The notes beneath the pieces were generated by a model, which was given only the letters and a program-made list of their open reading frames with translations, ran no database searches and had not been told where the DNA came from. Shown one piece after another: positions 8,355-15,758 of a stretch of 64,000 nucleotides of DNA (the stretch's first letter is position 1; every line of letters starts with the position of its first letter). The DNA is taken from contig CAWFXB010000001.1 of assembly GCA_963819755.1 (NCBI GenBank), positions 868,001-932,000 on the forward strand, given 5' to 3'. The DNA is from VRUE01 sp963819755. GTDB lineage: Bacteria > Actinomycetota > Thermoleophilia > Solirubrobacterales > 70-9. Made by a program: the position numbers and the translations under genes.

Positions 8355-8365
8355 TCGCGCGAAGC
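8355..8365 (+). repeat. intergenic motif copy F
   Basis: Exact TCGCGCGAAGC, then GGGAGCGCTGCG. A 7-bp inverted repeat, AGCGCTG ... CAGCGCT, follows within 35 bases. It lies between the recombinase promoter region and the next - strand gene. Confidence 0.7.
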
Positions 8366-8582
8366 GGGAGCGCTGCGAACTCAACACAGCGCTTCTGCTC
8401 ATCGTCCGGAGCATGCGTCTCGTCTCGGGCCGAGATCGTTCCTGCTTTTGGCGACAAGCGCGACTTTGGACTTGGCCTGATCGATGCCTGCCTTTGCGCT
8501 TCCGCAGGTATCTTGGATGGTGCCACTTGGCGCGGCACCATCTGTCACAGAACCAGCGGCGGCGCGGCGCATTCGTCACGGT

Positions 8583-9362
8583 TTACGGGATTGCGATGAT
8601 CAGCAAGCCGACAATGACGCTCATCGCGATGACAGCTATCGACGCTTCAGCGCATCCTAGGTTCTCGCAGCCAAGCTCAGCCGGTCGGAGCATTGCGAGA
8701 CACGAGGTGACGATCTCGAATAGAATCGCGCCCCCTGCGATGAAGACAACTAAGTGCTGGTCCGCTCCAGGTCGCACGATAATCCAGTAGACCGCGGCGA
8801 CGATCGGGAACACGCAAGCAATGACACGCAGCCTCCAGGCGCTCTTCCCGGTAGAGCTCTTGACGGGCGAGGGAATGTAGAGCGCTGCGGCGATGCCTAC
8901 ACCCGAGGTCGTCAGTGTCAGGAGGACGAGCGAGGTGTGCTCGTAGACGTCGGAGAGCGCGGCGAAGCCCGCGAACAGAGCAACGACGCCAACAGCTAGC
9001 CCGCTGTTTGCGATAAGACCGGCTGCGGCTACCCTCCCGTTGAGCCCTTTCTCTCCACTGATGGCGCCGAGCGCAAAGGCTGCCATGACCGATCCGACAA
9101 GGGAGATCATGAAGAGGTCGACCGAGACGCCGGCGGCGTGGCGTGCGGGCGTGGAGAGTTTGTCCTCCGAGAGCAGCAGGACGACAACCGCAACGGCGAA
9201 CCCGCCGACCGCGCCGATCACCGTGACGTAGCTGGGCGCGGCGGCACGGATGTCATATCCGCGGGCACCGTTTGTTGTTGGCTCCTTGCGGCACTTTGCC
9301 GACACGCCGATGATGATCCTCTCGGCAGCGGACGGTTGGTCGGGGTCTCGATTCCCGTCCAT
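8583..9362 (-). CDS. polytopic membrane protein, about seven helices
   Basis: 259 residues. A short soluble N-terminus (~45 residues) is followed by about seven hydrophobic helices, for example SYVTVIGAVGGFAVAVVVLL, LFMISLVGSVMAAFALGAIS, LRVIACVFPIVAAVYWIIV and a last one ending LLIIAIP. There are no signature residues of a known transporter. An inner-membrane location is secure, but the role is unknown. It has its own intergenic spaces on both sides with motif copies F (downstream of its stop) and G (115 bases upstream of its start), forming a one-gene unit. Confidence 0.7.
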   Translation of the reverse strand: MDGNRDPDQPSAAERIIIGVSAKCRKEPTTNGARGYDIRAAAPSYVTVIGAVGGFAVAVVVLLLSEDKLSTPARHAAGVSVDLFMISLVGSVMAAFALGAISGEKGLNGRVAAAGLIANSGLAVGVVALFAGFAALSDVYEHTSLVLLTLTTSGVGIAAALYIPSPVKSSTGKSAWRLRVIACVFPIVAAVYWIIVRPGADQHLVVFIAGGAILFEIVTSCLAMLRPAELGCENLGCAEASIAVIAMSVIVGLLIIAIP

Positions 9363-9475
9363 TTCAGAAGCCCTGGTGAGCGACCGCCCTCGCTCCCGCT
9401 CACCGAAGCGAAGCAGTCATCGCCTCTGCGTTTGGCGAGGCGAAGGACGCCCTACCCGTAAAGACACTGCCCCCC

Positions 9476-9488
9476 CTTCGCGCGAAGC
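9476..9488 (+). repeat. intergenic motif copy G
   Basis: Exact TTCGCGCGAAGC, 13 bases from the stop codon of the - strand DUF429-like gene. Outer flanks CTG and CAG extend the imperfect palindrome. Confidence 0.7.
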
Positions 9489-9501
9489 GGCACAGCCCAG
9501 G

Positions 9502-10272
9502 TCATCGTCCGGGGTGCTCAGGCCGCCAAATCTTCCCCTCGATTCCGTAGGCGGGGTCGGCCAGCGGACCAAGGGCTCGCAACTCCGCTTCGTGTTCGCT
9601 CATGACCAGAGCGGAGACCGCCGCGTCGAAGGCATCTTCGGAGCCGGCGGCCCGCTCGAGAAGGTCCCTCGGCTGCTCGGGGAAGTGCTCGACCAGATAG
9701 TCGTGTCGCGCCGACCACTTGCCCTTGTTGACGGGACCGGTCAGCGCGCGCGGATAGATCTCCACCACGCGCGGCCATCCCTCGGAGAACGGCCAGATGC
9801 CGAAGCCGTTCTTGGCAAGCATTAACAGGTGCGGCATCCCGCGAACCGATCCGGTGCCCACGGCACCAGCACCACCGATCTGAAAGACGGACTTCGCATG
9901 CACCGCGTCCTCGCTGCTCTCGGTTCGCCTGTAGAGCCGTGCTTTCGGATGGAGATTCCGCTTACCGGGGCGCCCCCAGAAGGGGGCTTCGCAACCATCA
10001 AGCAGTTCCTCGCCCCCATGCGCCATCGCCGACCACACGTCCTCCCCGCTGGACCAACCGTTCTCCTCGCACCACCACGCGGGGAACGAAAAGGCGAAGT
10101 CCAGTCCAATAACCATGCTGGGTTCGGCCTCACCAAGCTCAAGAAGCTTCGCGCTGAGCTCACCGCGGTCGAGCCCGTTTCTCAGCTCAGTCAGCTTGCC
10201 GTCGCGGGCCTCGGCTCGCCAGAGGGACTCCGCCGGCCCTTTGGCCTTGCCTGACCAGTCGACAGCGATCAT
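9502..10272 (-). CDS. DUF429-like protein (predicted RNase H-fold)
   Basis: 256 residues from the ATG at 10272, where the conserved N-terminus MIAVDWSGKAKG begins. The reading could run on to 10743, but the extra residues look like non-coding translation. The first Asp in AVDWSG, a second acidic pair (GLDFAFSFP) and the VEIYPRAL and EDAFDAAVSALVM segments match the DUF429 family, which has a predicted RNase H-like fold. A WWCEENGWSSGEDVWSAM region contributes many aromatics. Biochemical function of the family is not established. It lies between motif copies G and H as a one-gene unit. Confidence 0.7.
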   Translation of the reverse strand: MIAVDWSGKAKGPAESLWRAEARDGKLTELRNGLDRGELSAKLLELGEAEPSMVIGLDFAFSFPAWWCEENGWSSGEDVWSAMAHGGEELLDGCEAPFWGRPGKRNLHPKARLYRRTESSEDAVHAKSVFQIGGAGAVGTGSVRGMPHLLMLAKNGFGIWPFSEGWPRVVEIYPRALTGPVNKGKWSARHDYLVEHFPEQPRDLLERAAGSEDAFDAAVSALVMSEHEAELRALGPLADPAYGIEGKIWRPEHPGR

Positions 10273-10576
10273 TTTCACGAGACGATAGTCGCAGTTCTCT
10301 TGAGGAGCGCAGATGCTCTCGCGCAAAGCGAGAGACGGTTCATGCCCAGAGAGAACCTGAATCCGACTGGGCAATCGCTCGTCCGAAGGCGTGTCGTCCC
10401 CCAACGCCCTTCCGGCGCTGGCCGGCCCCAAAATCACTGTTCGCCACGCTGCAGCAAGCTGGCCGCAGCAGCAAGGACTGCCAGTCGCGAACGCATATCT
10501 GGTAACCGGGAGCACAAGGGTCACCCACCGCGTAGGTTCTCCCAAGAGCCCTCGAAATGTACGTAGAATCGCGAGC
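10273..10576. other. divergent intergenic region
   Basis: 304 bases between the DUF429-like gene (-) and the small membrane genes (+). It contains motif copy H and should hold both promoters. Longer frames here have the composition of shadows. Confidence 0.4.
10319..10329 (+). repeat. intergenic motif copy H (one mismatch)
   Basis: TCGCGCAAAGC differs from the recurrent 11-mer at one base. It lies 47 bases upstream of the DUF429-like start. Confidence 0.5.
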
Positions 10577-10786
10577 TTGATCTCAGTCAGAATCCTTGCG
10601 GCAGTCATCGCCGCATTCGGCGTACTCGGGAGCACTATCACGATCGGCTCCGGCGTTCGCGCGTTTCTTGGCATTGTGTCGCCACCGTTGTCGAGCGATG
10701 CGCTAGCCGAGGCCGTGAATCGCGGACTTGCTTGGGGGTTCATGGTCGGAACTCCGATTGCCGGTTTCGTTTTTGGCTTGTTCTGA
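10577..10786 (+). CDS. small membrane protein, start uncertain
   Basis: About 69 residues if the TTG at 10577 is used. The frame is open back to 10391, but those residues look like non-coding translation. Two hydrophobic segments (VRILAAVIAAFGVLGSTI and GLAWGFMVGTPIAGFVFGLF) flank an acidic loop (SDALAEAVNRG). The gene ends 13 bases before the next gene's ATG on the same strand, so the pair is probably co-transcribed. No family recognised. Confidence 0.45.
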   Translation: MISVRILAAVIAAFGVLGSTITIGSGVRAFLGIVSPPLSSDALAEAVNRGLAWGFMVGTPIAGFVFGLF

Positions 10787-10799
10787 TCAAGTCTGTCGC

Positions 10800-11180
10800 A
10801 TGATGAGAAGCCTCATTCGGGACATACAGGAGACCCTCAGCCTTCGGCTATGGCTATTGATTGCTTCGCTGATCGTTGCCGCTTTCGGGGACTTCTATGG
10901 CTATGCTGGAAAAGTGACGGTCCTGAGTTTCCTTGGGGCTGTGATTGCATTCGTCGTGATTACCGAAGCGATCCAGGTCACCCGCAGAGGAACCGAGAAG
11001 GCGTGGCGGTCATGGTTGGTCGTAACGCTCGCGTTCACCGGAGGACTCATACTCGCTGCGGCCTCTACCAACGTCACGCCTACGGCGATCATTGGGATCG
11101 CCTTCGGTGGTGCGATAGCGATTACCGCTATCGCTGGCGTTGCCGATGCGCTGTACCTCCGAGACAAGCACAAGCAGTAA
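10800..11180 (+). CDS. four-helix membrane protein, unknown
   Basis: 126 residues starting at one of two adjacent ATG codons (10800 or 10803). Four hydrophobic helices are visible: LWLLIASLIVAAFGDFYGY, VTVLSFLGAVIAFVVI, SWLVVTLAFTGGLILAA and AIIGIAFGGAIAITAIAGVA, with basic ends (RRGTEKAWR, RDKHKQ). GC content is visibly lower than in the core genes. It follows the small membrane gene by 13 bases, suggesting a two-gene membrane module. Function unknown. Confidence 0.65.
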   Translation: MMRSLIRDIQETLSLRLWLLIASLIVAAFGDFYGYAGKVTVLSFLGAVIAFVVITEAIQVTRRGTEKAWRSWLVVTLAFTGGLILAAASTNVTPTAIIGIAFGGAIAITAIAGVADALYLRDKHKQ

Positions 11181-11303
11181 TCAAGTCCATCTTGAAGATC
11201 CCGCGAAACCACCCTTCCAGGTGGGCCGCCCTGAAACTGGATGAACTGCCCGCCGAGAAGGAGGGCAGCTCAAGAGCGCGATCATCGCGCTGACATAGAC
11301 GGG

Positions 11304-12134
11304 CTATTTCGCGCGCGACGCGCGTATCGCCGCAGCCAACGCAGTCCCCAGATCATGGCTGAGGGTATGGCTATAGTACCCTTCACGCTTTGTGAGCAGA
11401 ATCGTATCCTGCAGCGCTTTGGTTTCCCGAGGGCTAAGAAAACCGCCAACCTCCTCGGTGCGGGGTGGTTCACCCGCCGGGACAGCCACGTTCACCGGAC
11501 GCTGCCTCGTGTCGTTCCTCCAGCGATAATTCAACTCTGCGTCGTGGGCTGCGCGAGTCTGCCCGTGTTCGGCGCGGAAGACGACCTCACGTCGGAAGGT
11601 CTGTCCGTCCGCGGCTATCCATACGTCCATCTCCCCGCGCGTCTCTTCGAGGAATTCCCCCCAACGCCAGCAAATCGGTTGGGCGTCTAGAACCAGCCAT
11701 CCCGGCTGACGCGCAAGCTCCTCAAATGTCAGGCGCTGAGCCTTACCGTGGAGCGGCCAGTGGCAATGTACGGACACGATGTCATGCGTCGGCGGCCCAA
11801 ACGTGCCCGCCTCCGATAGGCGTTGCCACGTCGCATCAACGGCTGCCCGCCACTGGACCTCGAACGGCGTGGCAAAGGACGGGTCGCGCCGCGTGTAGAT
11901 ACCAGCGTCAAAAAGTCGAGTGATCTCGTCAAGGTCGGTCGTGGCCGTGAGTCGCCCTGTCCCACCCAGTCGTCGGACCTTGCCTTCAACCGCTTCTTGC
12001 CGGTCCAAGTATTCGGGACGGTGCGAGGTCTCCCGTCGCGCCGGGGCTCCTAACACCTGACGGTCATAATCCTGAACCGGTATCAGCGTCCCTGGCATGT
12101 GAACGCCGGGGATATATCCCGAAGGTGGCTCCAT
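11304..12134 (-). CDS. hypothetical soluble protein
   Basis: 276 residues from the ATG at 12134; a second ATG is at residue 13. The protein is soluble and rich in Trp, His and Arg, with features such as HDIVSVHCHWPLHG, LDAQPICWRWGEF and GEMDVWIAADGQTFRREVVF. These suggest a mixed alpha/beta enzyme-like fold, but I recognise no family. The stop codon overlaps the region of an imperfect copy of the recurrent motif. Upstream, 232 bases separate it from the insertion element, so the element may have landed in its promoter region. Confidence 0.6.
   Translation of the reverse strand: MEPPSGYIPGVHMPGTLIPVQDYDRQVLGAPARRETSHRPEYLDRQEAVEGKVRRLGGTGRLTATTDLDEITRLFDAGIYTRRDPSFATPFEVQWRAAVDATWQRLSEAGTFGPPTHDIVSVHCHWPLHGKAQRLTFEELARQPGWLVLDAQPICWRWGEFLEETRGEMDVWIAADGQTFRREVVFRAEHGQTRAAHDAELNYRWRNDTRQRPVNVAVPAGEPPRTEEVGGFLSPRETKALQDTILLTKREGYYSHTLSHDLGTALAAAIRASRAK
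11307..11319 (+). repeat. intergenic motif copy I (degenerate)
   Basis: TTTCGCGCG at 11307-11315 matches the left part of the recurrent motif, then diverges (CGACGC). It overlaps the last codons of the - strand gene ending at 11304. It may be chance. Confidence 0.25.
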
Positions 12135-12366
12135 CAGCGCCTATCTCGACGAGGCCGCACAGGCATTATCGACACGGCCTCAGTCTAGCCGTCCAGGGAG
12201 CCGTCGGGGAAACGCCGCTCCTCGTGTTTCTCGACCGTCCTCGCCAGCGCTCCCCGCTTCATTCTGGTGCCTCTCTGCGCGCAAAAGGGAGGCGGCGGCG
12301 TGACGTTCGACAGGCTCTTGCCGGGGACGAGATGGAGGAGCCTTGGGAAGCTGGCATCGAGCTTCT

Positions 12367-13930
12367 GCTTTCACGCGAGGCTGTCGCACAAACCGCCCGC
12401 TTTTCGGTCCGTTCGCCCCGAGAAAATGGACCATGCCCCAGAACTTCCTCAACTGTGACCGTGACCAGCCGATGCTGCTGCCGCCGGACCTGCGCGACTG
12501 GCTCGACGAAGACCATCTCGCCTGGTTCGTGATCGAGGCGATCGAGGAGCTCGACGTCGAGCCCTTCTACGCCCCCTACCGCGCCGACGGCCACGGCCGC
12601 TCTGCGCACGATCCGAAGATGATGCTGACACTGCTCACCTACGCCTACGCGGTCGGCGAGCGAAGCTCGCGAGGGATCGAGCGCCGCTGCCGCGAGGACG
12701 TCGCCTTCCGGGTGATTTGCGCAAACCAGGTCCCCGACCACGCGACGATCGCCCGCTTTCGAGTCCGCCACCAGGAGGCCCTTGGCGACCTCTTCGGCCA
12801 GGTCCTCGGCCTCTGCGCTAAGGCTGGATTGGTCGAGGTCGGGGTGATCGCCGTCGACGGCACCAAATTCGCCGCTGCGGCGAGCGACAGCGCCATCCGC
12901 ACCTACGAGCAGATCGCCGTCGAGATCCTCGAGGAAGCCGGGCGCATCGACACCGCCGAGGATGAGATCCACGGCGAGACTCGCGGCGATGAGCTGCCCG
13001 AGCACCTGGCCCGCCGTGAGGGCCGCCGGGCCTGGCTGCGGGAGGCAAGCAGCGCCTTGACGCAGAGCGAGCCGAAGGGGAAGAGTCGGTCCCGAGGGCC
13101 CGCGAAGAGCGGCTCGGGCTCTGCCATCGGCGGCTGGTCGAGGACTGGCAGACCGAGTGCCGGGCCAATCGCGACTACGAGGCCTACCGCGCCCGCGGAG
13201 TGATGAAGGACGGGCGCCGCTTCGGCCGGCCCCCGAACCCCCACACGCCACCCGCTGGGCCCGAGGGCAAGATCAACACCACCGACCCCGACGCGAAGCG
13301 AATGAAGTCCGGCCGCAATTTCATTCCCGCCTACAACGCCCAGGCCGTGAGCACCGAGGACCAGATCATCGTCGCCGCTGAGATCACCACCGAGGGCGTG
13401 GACTTCGAGCAGCTCGACCCGATGATCTCCGCTGCCGAGCGAGAGCTTCAAGGCGCCGGCGTCACCGAGCGCCCCGGGGTCGTCCTCGCCGACGCCGGCT
13501 ACTGGTCAAACGATCACATCGACTCCCCGCGAGAGCGCGGCATGACCCCGATTGTCGCCCCCGACACCGCCCGCGACCGCCCGCGGAAGACACGCCTCGG
13601 CGGACCCTACGACTTCATGCGAAGAGTGCTCGCCACCGAGTCCGGTGGCGCTCTCTATTCACAAAGACAGTGGATGGTCGAGCCGGTCTTTGCCCAGATC
13701 AAGGCGAACCGGCGGATCGAGTGCTTCAAACGAAGAGGCCGGGCGGCCGCACGCTCGGAATGGCGTCTGATCGCCGCCACTCACAACCTTTTGAAGCTTC
13801 ACCGACACTCCTTGGCAGCCGCAACGTCTTGATCGGGGGTCTTCGGACCCTTACCGTTTTGCGTCGACATCAGTTTGCGTCTTCGGCGACTCGAATCGGC
13901 GGAGTTTGCGCGACAGCCTCGCGTGAAAGC
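12367..13930 (+). mobile_element. IS1182-family insertion sequence, ~1.56 kb
   Basis: A transposase reading frame is bounded by imperfect terminal inverted repeats. The left end reads GCTTTCACGCGAGGCTGTCG (12367-12386), continuing CACAAACCGCC. The right end, read from the other strand at 13930, gives the same 20 bases and then CGCAAACTCCGCC. No clear target-site duplication is seen beside the ends, so the exact termini may be a few bases further out. Size and layout fit the IS1182 family. The transposase is frameshifted, so the copy is probably not autonomous. Confidence 0.85.
12433..13832 (+). pseudogene. IS1182-family DDE transposase, single-base frameshift
   Basis: The start is the ATG at 12433 (MPQNFLNCDRDQPMLLPPDL), the usual opening of this family. 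The N-terminal part has DDE residue 1 in VIAVDGTKFAAA. The frame breaks at about 13047: RAWLREAS in frame 1 should continue as KQRLDAERAEGEESVPRARE in frame 3, which restores a normal linker (ANRDYEAYRARGVMKDGRRF) and the C-terminal half. That half carries DDE residue 2 in VVLADAGYWSND and the Glu in QWMVEPVFAQIKANRRIE. One A appears to be missing in GGCAAGC. There is no slippery heptamer at the site, so programmed frameshifting is unlikely. A real mutation or a sequencing error are the two options. Confidence 0.85.
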
Positions 13931-13991
13931 GAAAGCCTGTCAATTTCCGAGCGCGAACCGCTCATGAGCATCCGGTAGATGTTCGTCGTTC

Positions 13992-14648
13992 TCAGTGGCC
14001 AGCCAGCTCAAACTCCCCCGGTGAGAAGTCGCCGGGCCGCCAGGTCATGCCTGCGATCAGCTCGCAAGGGGAGATCGACAGACCGCCGGCAAGCTTGAGG
14101 ATCGTGTCGAGCGGAGGTATGCGCGCGCCTCGCTCCAGCAGGCCGATCTCGGTCCTGTGGAGCGAGGCCCGGTATCCGAGCTTTTCCTGGGATATCCCGG
14201 AGCGCTTGCGGCAATCGCGTAGGTTCTCGGCGAAGCGATCAGCGACCTCCTGCTTGAACTTCATTTTGGGATGAGTCGGACGGCTCTGGACACGGCCCCG
14301 CTTGACGAGAATGGCGACTATCGCCGCCTGCTCGTCAATGCGGTCGGGCCGCTGGCTGAGCTGGCCCGCCACGAGCACCGTGGCACCCTCGCGCAGATCC
14401 TCGATGTCCCGCCCGCCGACTTTGGCCGGCACCTGGACGTCATAGAACGCATAGGTCCACAGCAGCCGCGGGTCTTCGGGGTGGGCCACGGGGAATTTGA
14501 TCTCCAGGAGGGTCAGCGGCTCGCCTCCCGGCCCCTCATCCTTTATGGGGTCGGAGATCAGCGTTCCCGTGACGACTGCGTAGTTGATGCCGGGCGGAGT
14601 CGACTCGGGGAAGGGCGGCGGCCGCTGGGGAATAGCTCGCCTCCGCAT
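13992..14648 (-). CDS. OB-fold (SSB-like) fused to XRE-family HTH regulator
   Basis: 218 residues. Residues ~22-115 look like a single-strand-binding-type OB domain (YAVVTGTLISDP, LLWTYAFYDVQVPA, GATVLVAGQLSQR). From residue ~127 a complete XRE helix-turn-helix begins at an internal Met (MKFKQEVADRFAENLRDCRK, SQEKLGYRASLHRTEIGLLE, PPLDTILKLAGGLSIS). The two parts are in one uninterrupted frame. The start lies 2 bases after the stop of the winged-helix gene, so the genes are translationally coupled. An internal start at ~14270 could also give a free XRE protein. It probably regulates its own cluster, but the ssDNA link is unexplained. Confidence 0.75.
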   Translation of the reverse strand: MRRRAIPQRPPPFPESTPPGINYAVVTGTLISDPIKDEGPGGEPLTLLEIKFPVAHPEDPRLLWTYAFYDVQVPAKVGGRDIEDLREGATVLVAGQLSQRPDRIDEQAAIVAILVKRGRVQSRPTHPKMKFKQEVADRFAENLRDCRKRSGISQEKLGYRASLHRTEIGLLERGARIPPLDTILKLAGGLSISPCELIAGMTWRPGDFSPGEFELAGH

Positions 14649-14650
14649 CG

Positions 14651-14878
14651 CTACTCCACCTCCTTGACGACGTAGCTACGCGGCTTGCGTTTTGCCTGAC
14701 GAACCTTCTTCGCCTTCGCCAAACGGCCGAGACAGTTGGCGACAGCGCCCGAGGAGCGTTCGATGCCCTTGCCGATCGCGCTGGCGGTCAGCGGGCCCTC
14801 GTCTCTGTGCTTCTTGAGATAGGCGAGAACGAGCCTGTCCAGCTCGCCGGGGCGGAGGCGCCTTGCTGTCGCCTTCAT
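14651..14878 (-). CDS. small winged-helix DNA-binding protein
   Basis: 75 residues starting at the ATG at 14878; earlier in-frame codons translate to low-complexity sequence. The pattern RPGELDRLVLAYLKKH, then TASAIGKGIERSSGAVANCL and a basic wing KVRQAKRKPRSYVVKEVE, fits a winged helix-turn-helix. Its ATG overlaps the TGA of the upstream frame (ATGA), and its stop is 2 bases before the OB-XRE gene. It is therefore the middle gene of a tight three-gene operon. Target unknown; a DNA-binding regulatory role is inferred. Confidence 0.7.
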   Translation of the reverse strand: MKATARRLRPGELDRLVLAYLKKHRDEGPLTASAIGKGIERSSGAVANCLGRLAKAKKVRQAKRKPRSYVVKEVE

Positions 14879-15281
14879 GCCGACTCCTCTCCACCGGCCA
14901 GGAGCTCGGCCAGCAGGTCTGAGGCGGTGTCGAGGACAAGCTGGTCTCGCCGCCGGTCGGCTTCCTCGGCTTCGCGGGCCTCCCGTTCTTCGGGGGACCC
15001 CCCAAGGCGCCGTCTGCGTCTGCATAGAGGCGACGCAACGCCTCGACGAGCTCCTCGGGCGACATGGTCAGCGCAACCTCCCGCTGACCATCCCCACCCC
15101 AGCCGAGATCGTCGAGCAGCCGGAAGTACTGGCTGAACTCCCGAGCGAGGCGCTTGGCGGTGTCGAAGTCCTCGCCCTTGATCGCGAGAGGAAGGTCGGT
15201 GAGACGGCTCAGTTGTTCGACGAGGAACTCGTAGATCGCCTCGCGCTGCTCGCCCGTGATCGTGGCGGTGCTTTGGGGCAT
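14875..15281 (-). pseudogene. operon-leading gene with -1 frameshift at a G6 tract
   Basis: The start is the ATG at 15281 with a strong AAAGGAGG ribosome site. The first ~95 residues (TGEQREAIYEFLVEQLSRL, DFDTAKRLAREFSQYFRLL, SPEELVEALRRLYADADGAL) are helical. The natural end (SPEEREAREAEEADRRRDQL, LLAELLAGGEESA, stop overlapping the next ATG) lies in the -1 frame. The switch falls at G GGG GGT (the C6 run at 14998-15003 read on the + strand). One base lost or a programmed -1 slip at this heptamer would both give a ~135-residue product. Without the shift, translation runs on into the downstream genes in the wrong frame. The family is unnamed to me; it always seems paired with these small regulators. 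Confidence 0.65.
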
Positions 15282-15610
15282 GGCGCCCCCTCCTTTCGGT
15301 AAGGGCACCGAAGAGCCACCGGGATGCCGCCGCCAAAGGGCTTCGGCGAGTAGCTTTTCGCTTGCATCGAAGCTAGTTCTTCGGTGCCACGCCCCGGGGT
15401 GTTTGCGCACCGCCGGGGCACTTATGTCTGTGGATCGAACCTAGCTCCGTCGCGGGGCGGAAGTGAGGCAGAATCGGCCGAAATCGGCGCTAATCGCCGC
15501 GCATCGGCGTCATTTCAGGCACTAGTGCCTGAAATGGAGGGGATATGCGGGGGTAGTTTGATTTTCCCCCGCGAGGGCCAAGGTGGCCATTTGCAGGGGA
15601 TTCACTTCAA
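15282..15610. other. non-coding stretch between regulator operon and tRNA-Gly
   Basis: 329 bases. It should hold the promoter of the - strand regulator operon. It also contains a 26-bp perfect palindrome and several short copies of ATCGGC around 15474-15508. No gene is seen. Confidence 0.5.
15511..15536. repeat. 26-bp perfect palindrome
   Basis: Each arm is CATTTCAGGCACT, meeting at ACTAGT with no spacer. It lies 75 bases from the 3' end of the tRNA-Gly gene and 230 bases upstream of the XRE operon. An operator for a dimeric regulator, or a recombination or replication site, are the plausible roles. Confidence 0.9.
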
Positions 15611-15684
15611 AGCGGCTGAAGGGATTCGAACCCTCGACCTTCTGCATGGCAAGCAGACGCTCTAGCCAGCTGAGCTACAGCCGC
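15611..15684 (-). tRNA. tRNA-Gly (anticodon GCC)
   Basis: On the - strand the 7-bp acceptor arm GCGGCTG pairs with CAGCCGC. The D-arm is GCTC-AGCTGGCTA-GAGC, the anticodon arm TCTGC-TTGCCAT-GCAGA, and the T-arm GAGGG-TTCGAAT-CCCTT. The anticodon is GCC and the discriminator is U, as expected for glycine. CCA is not encoded. The gene's 3' end faces the accessory region, the usual target orientation for island integrases. Confidence 0.96.
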
Positions 15685-15758
15685 ATCGGTCGCGGATTAT
15701 AGGCGCGCGAGCGCAAGCTGCCCAGACTGGTGGCGATCGGCATCCTCGGCGCTTAGGT

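Noticed and set aside
2369..10329. Treating the recurrent motif as classical integron attC sites
   Set aside because: No consistent GTTRRRY/RYYYAAC core pairs or attC-type double stems could be found around the copies, and the recombinase lacks the size of a typical IntI. Only the layout is integron-like.
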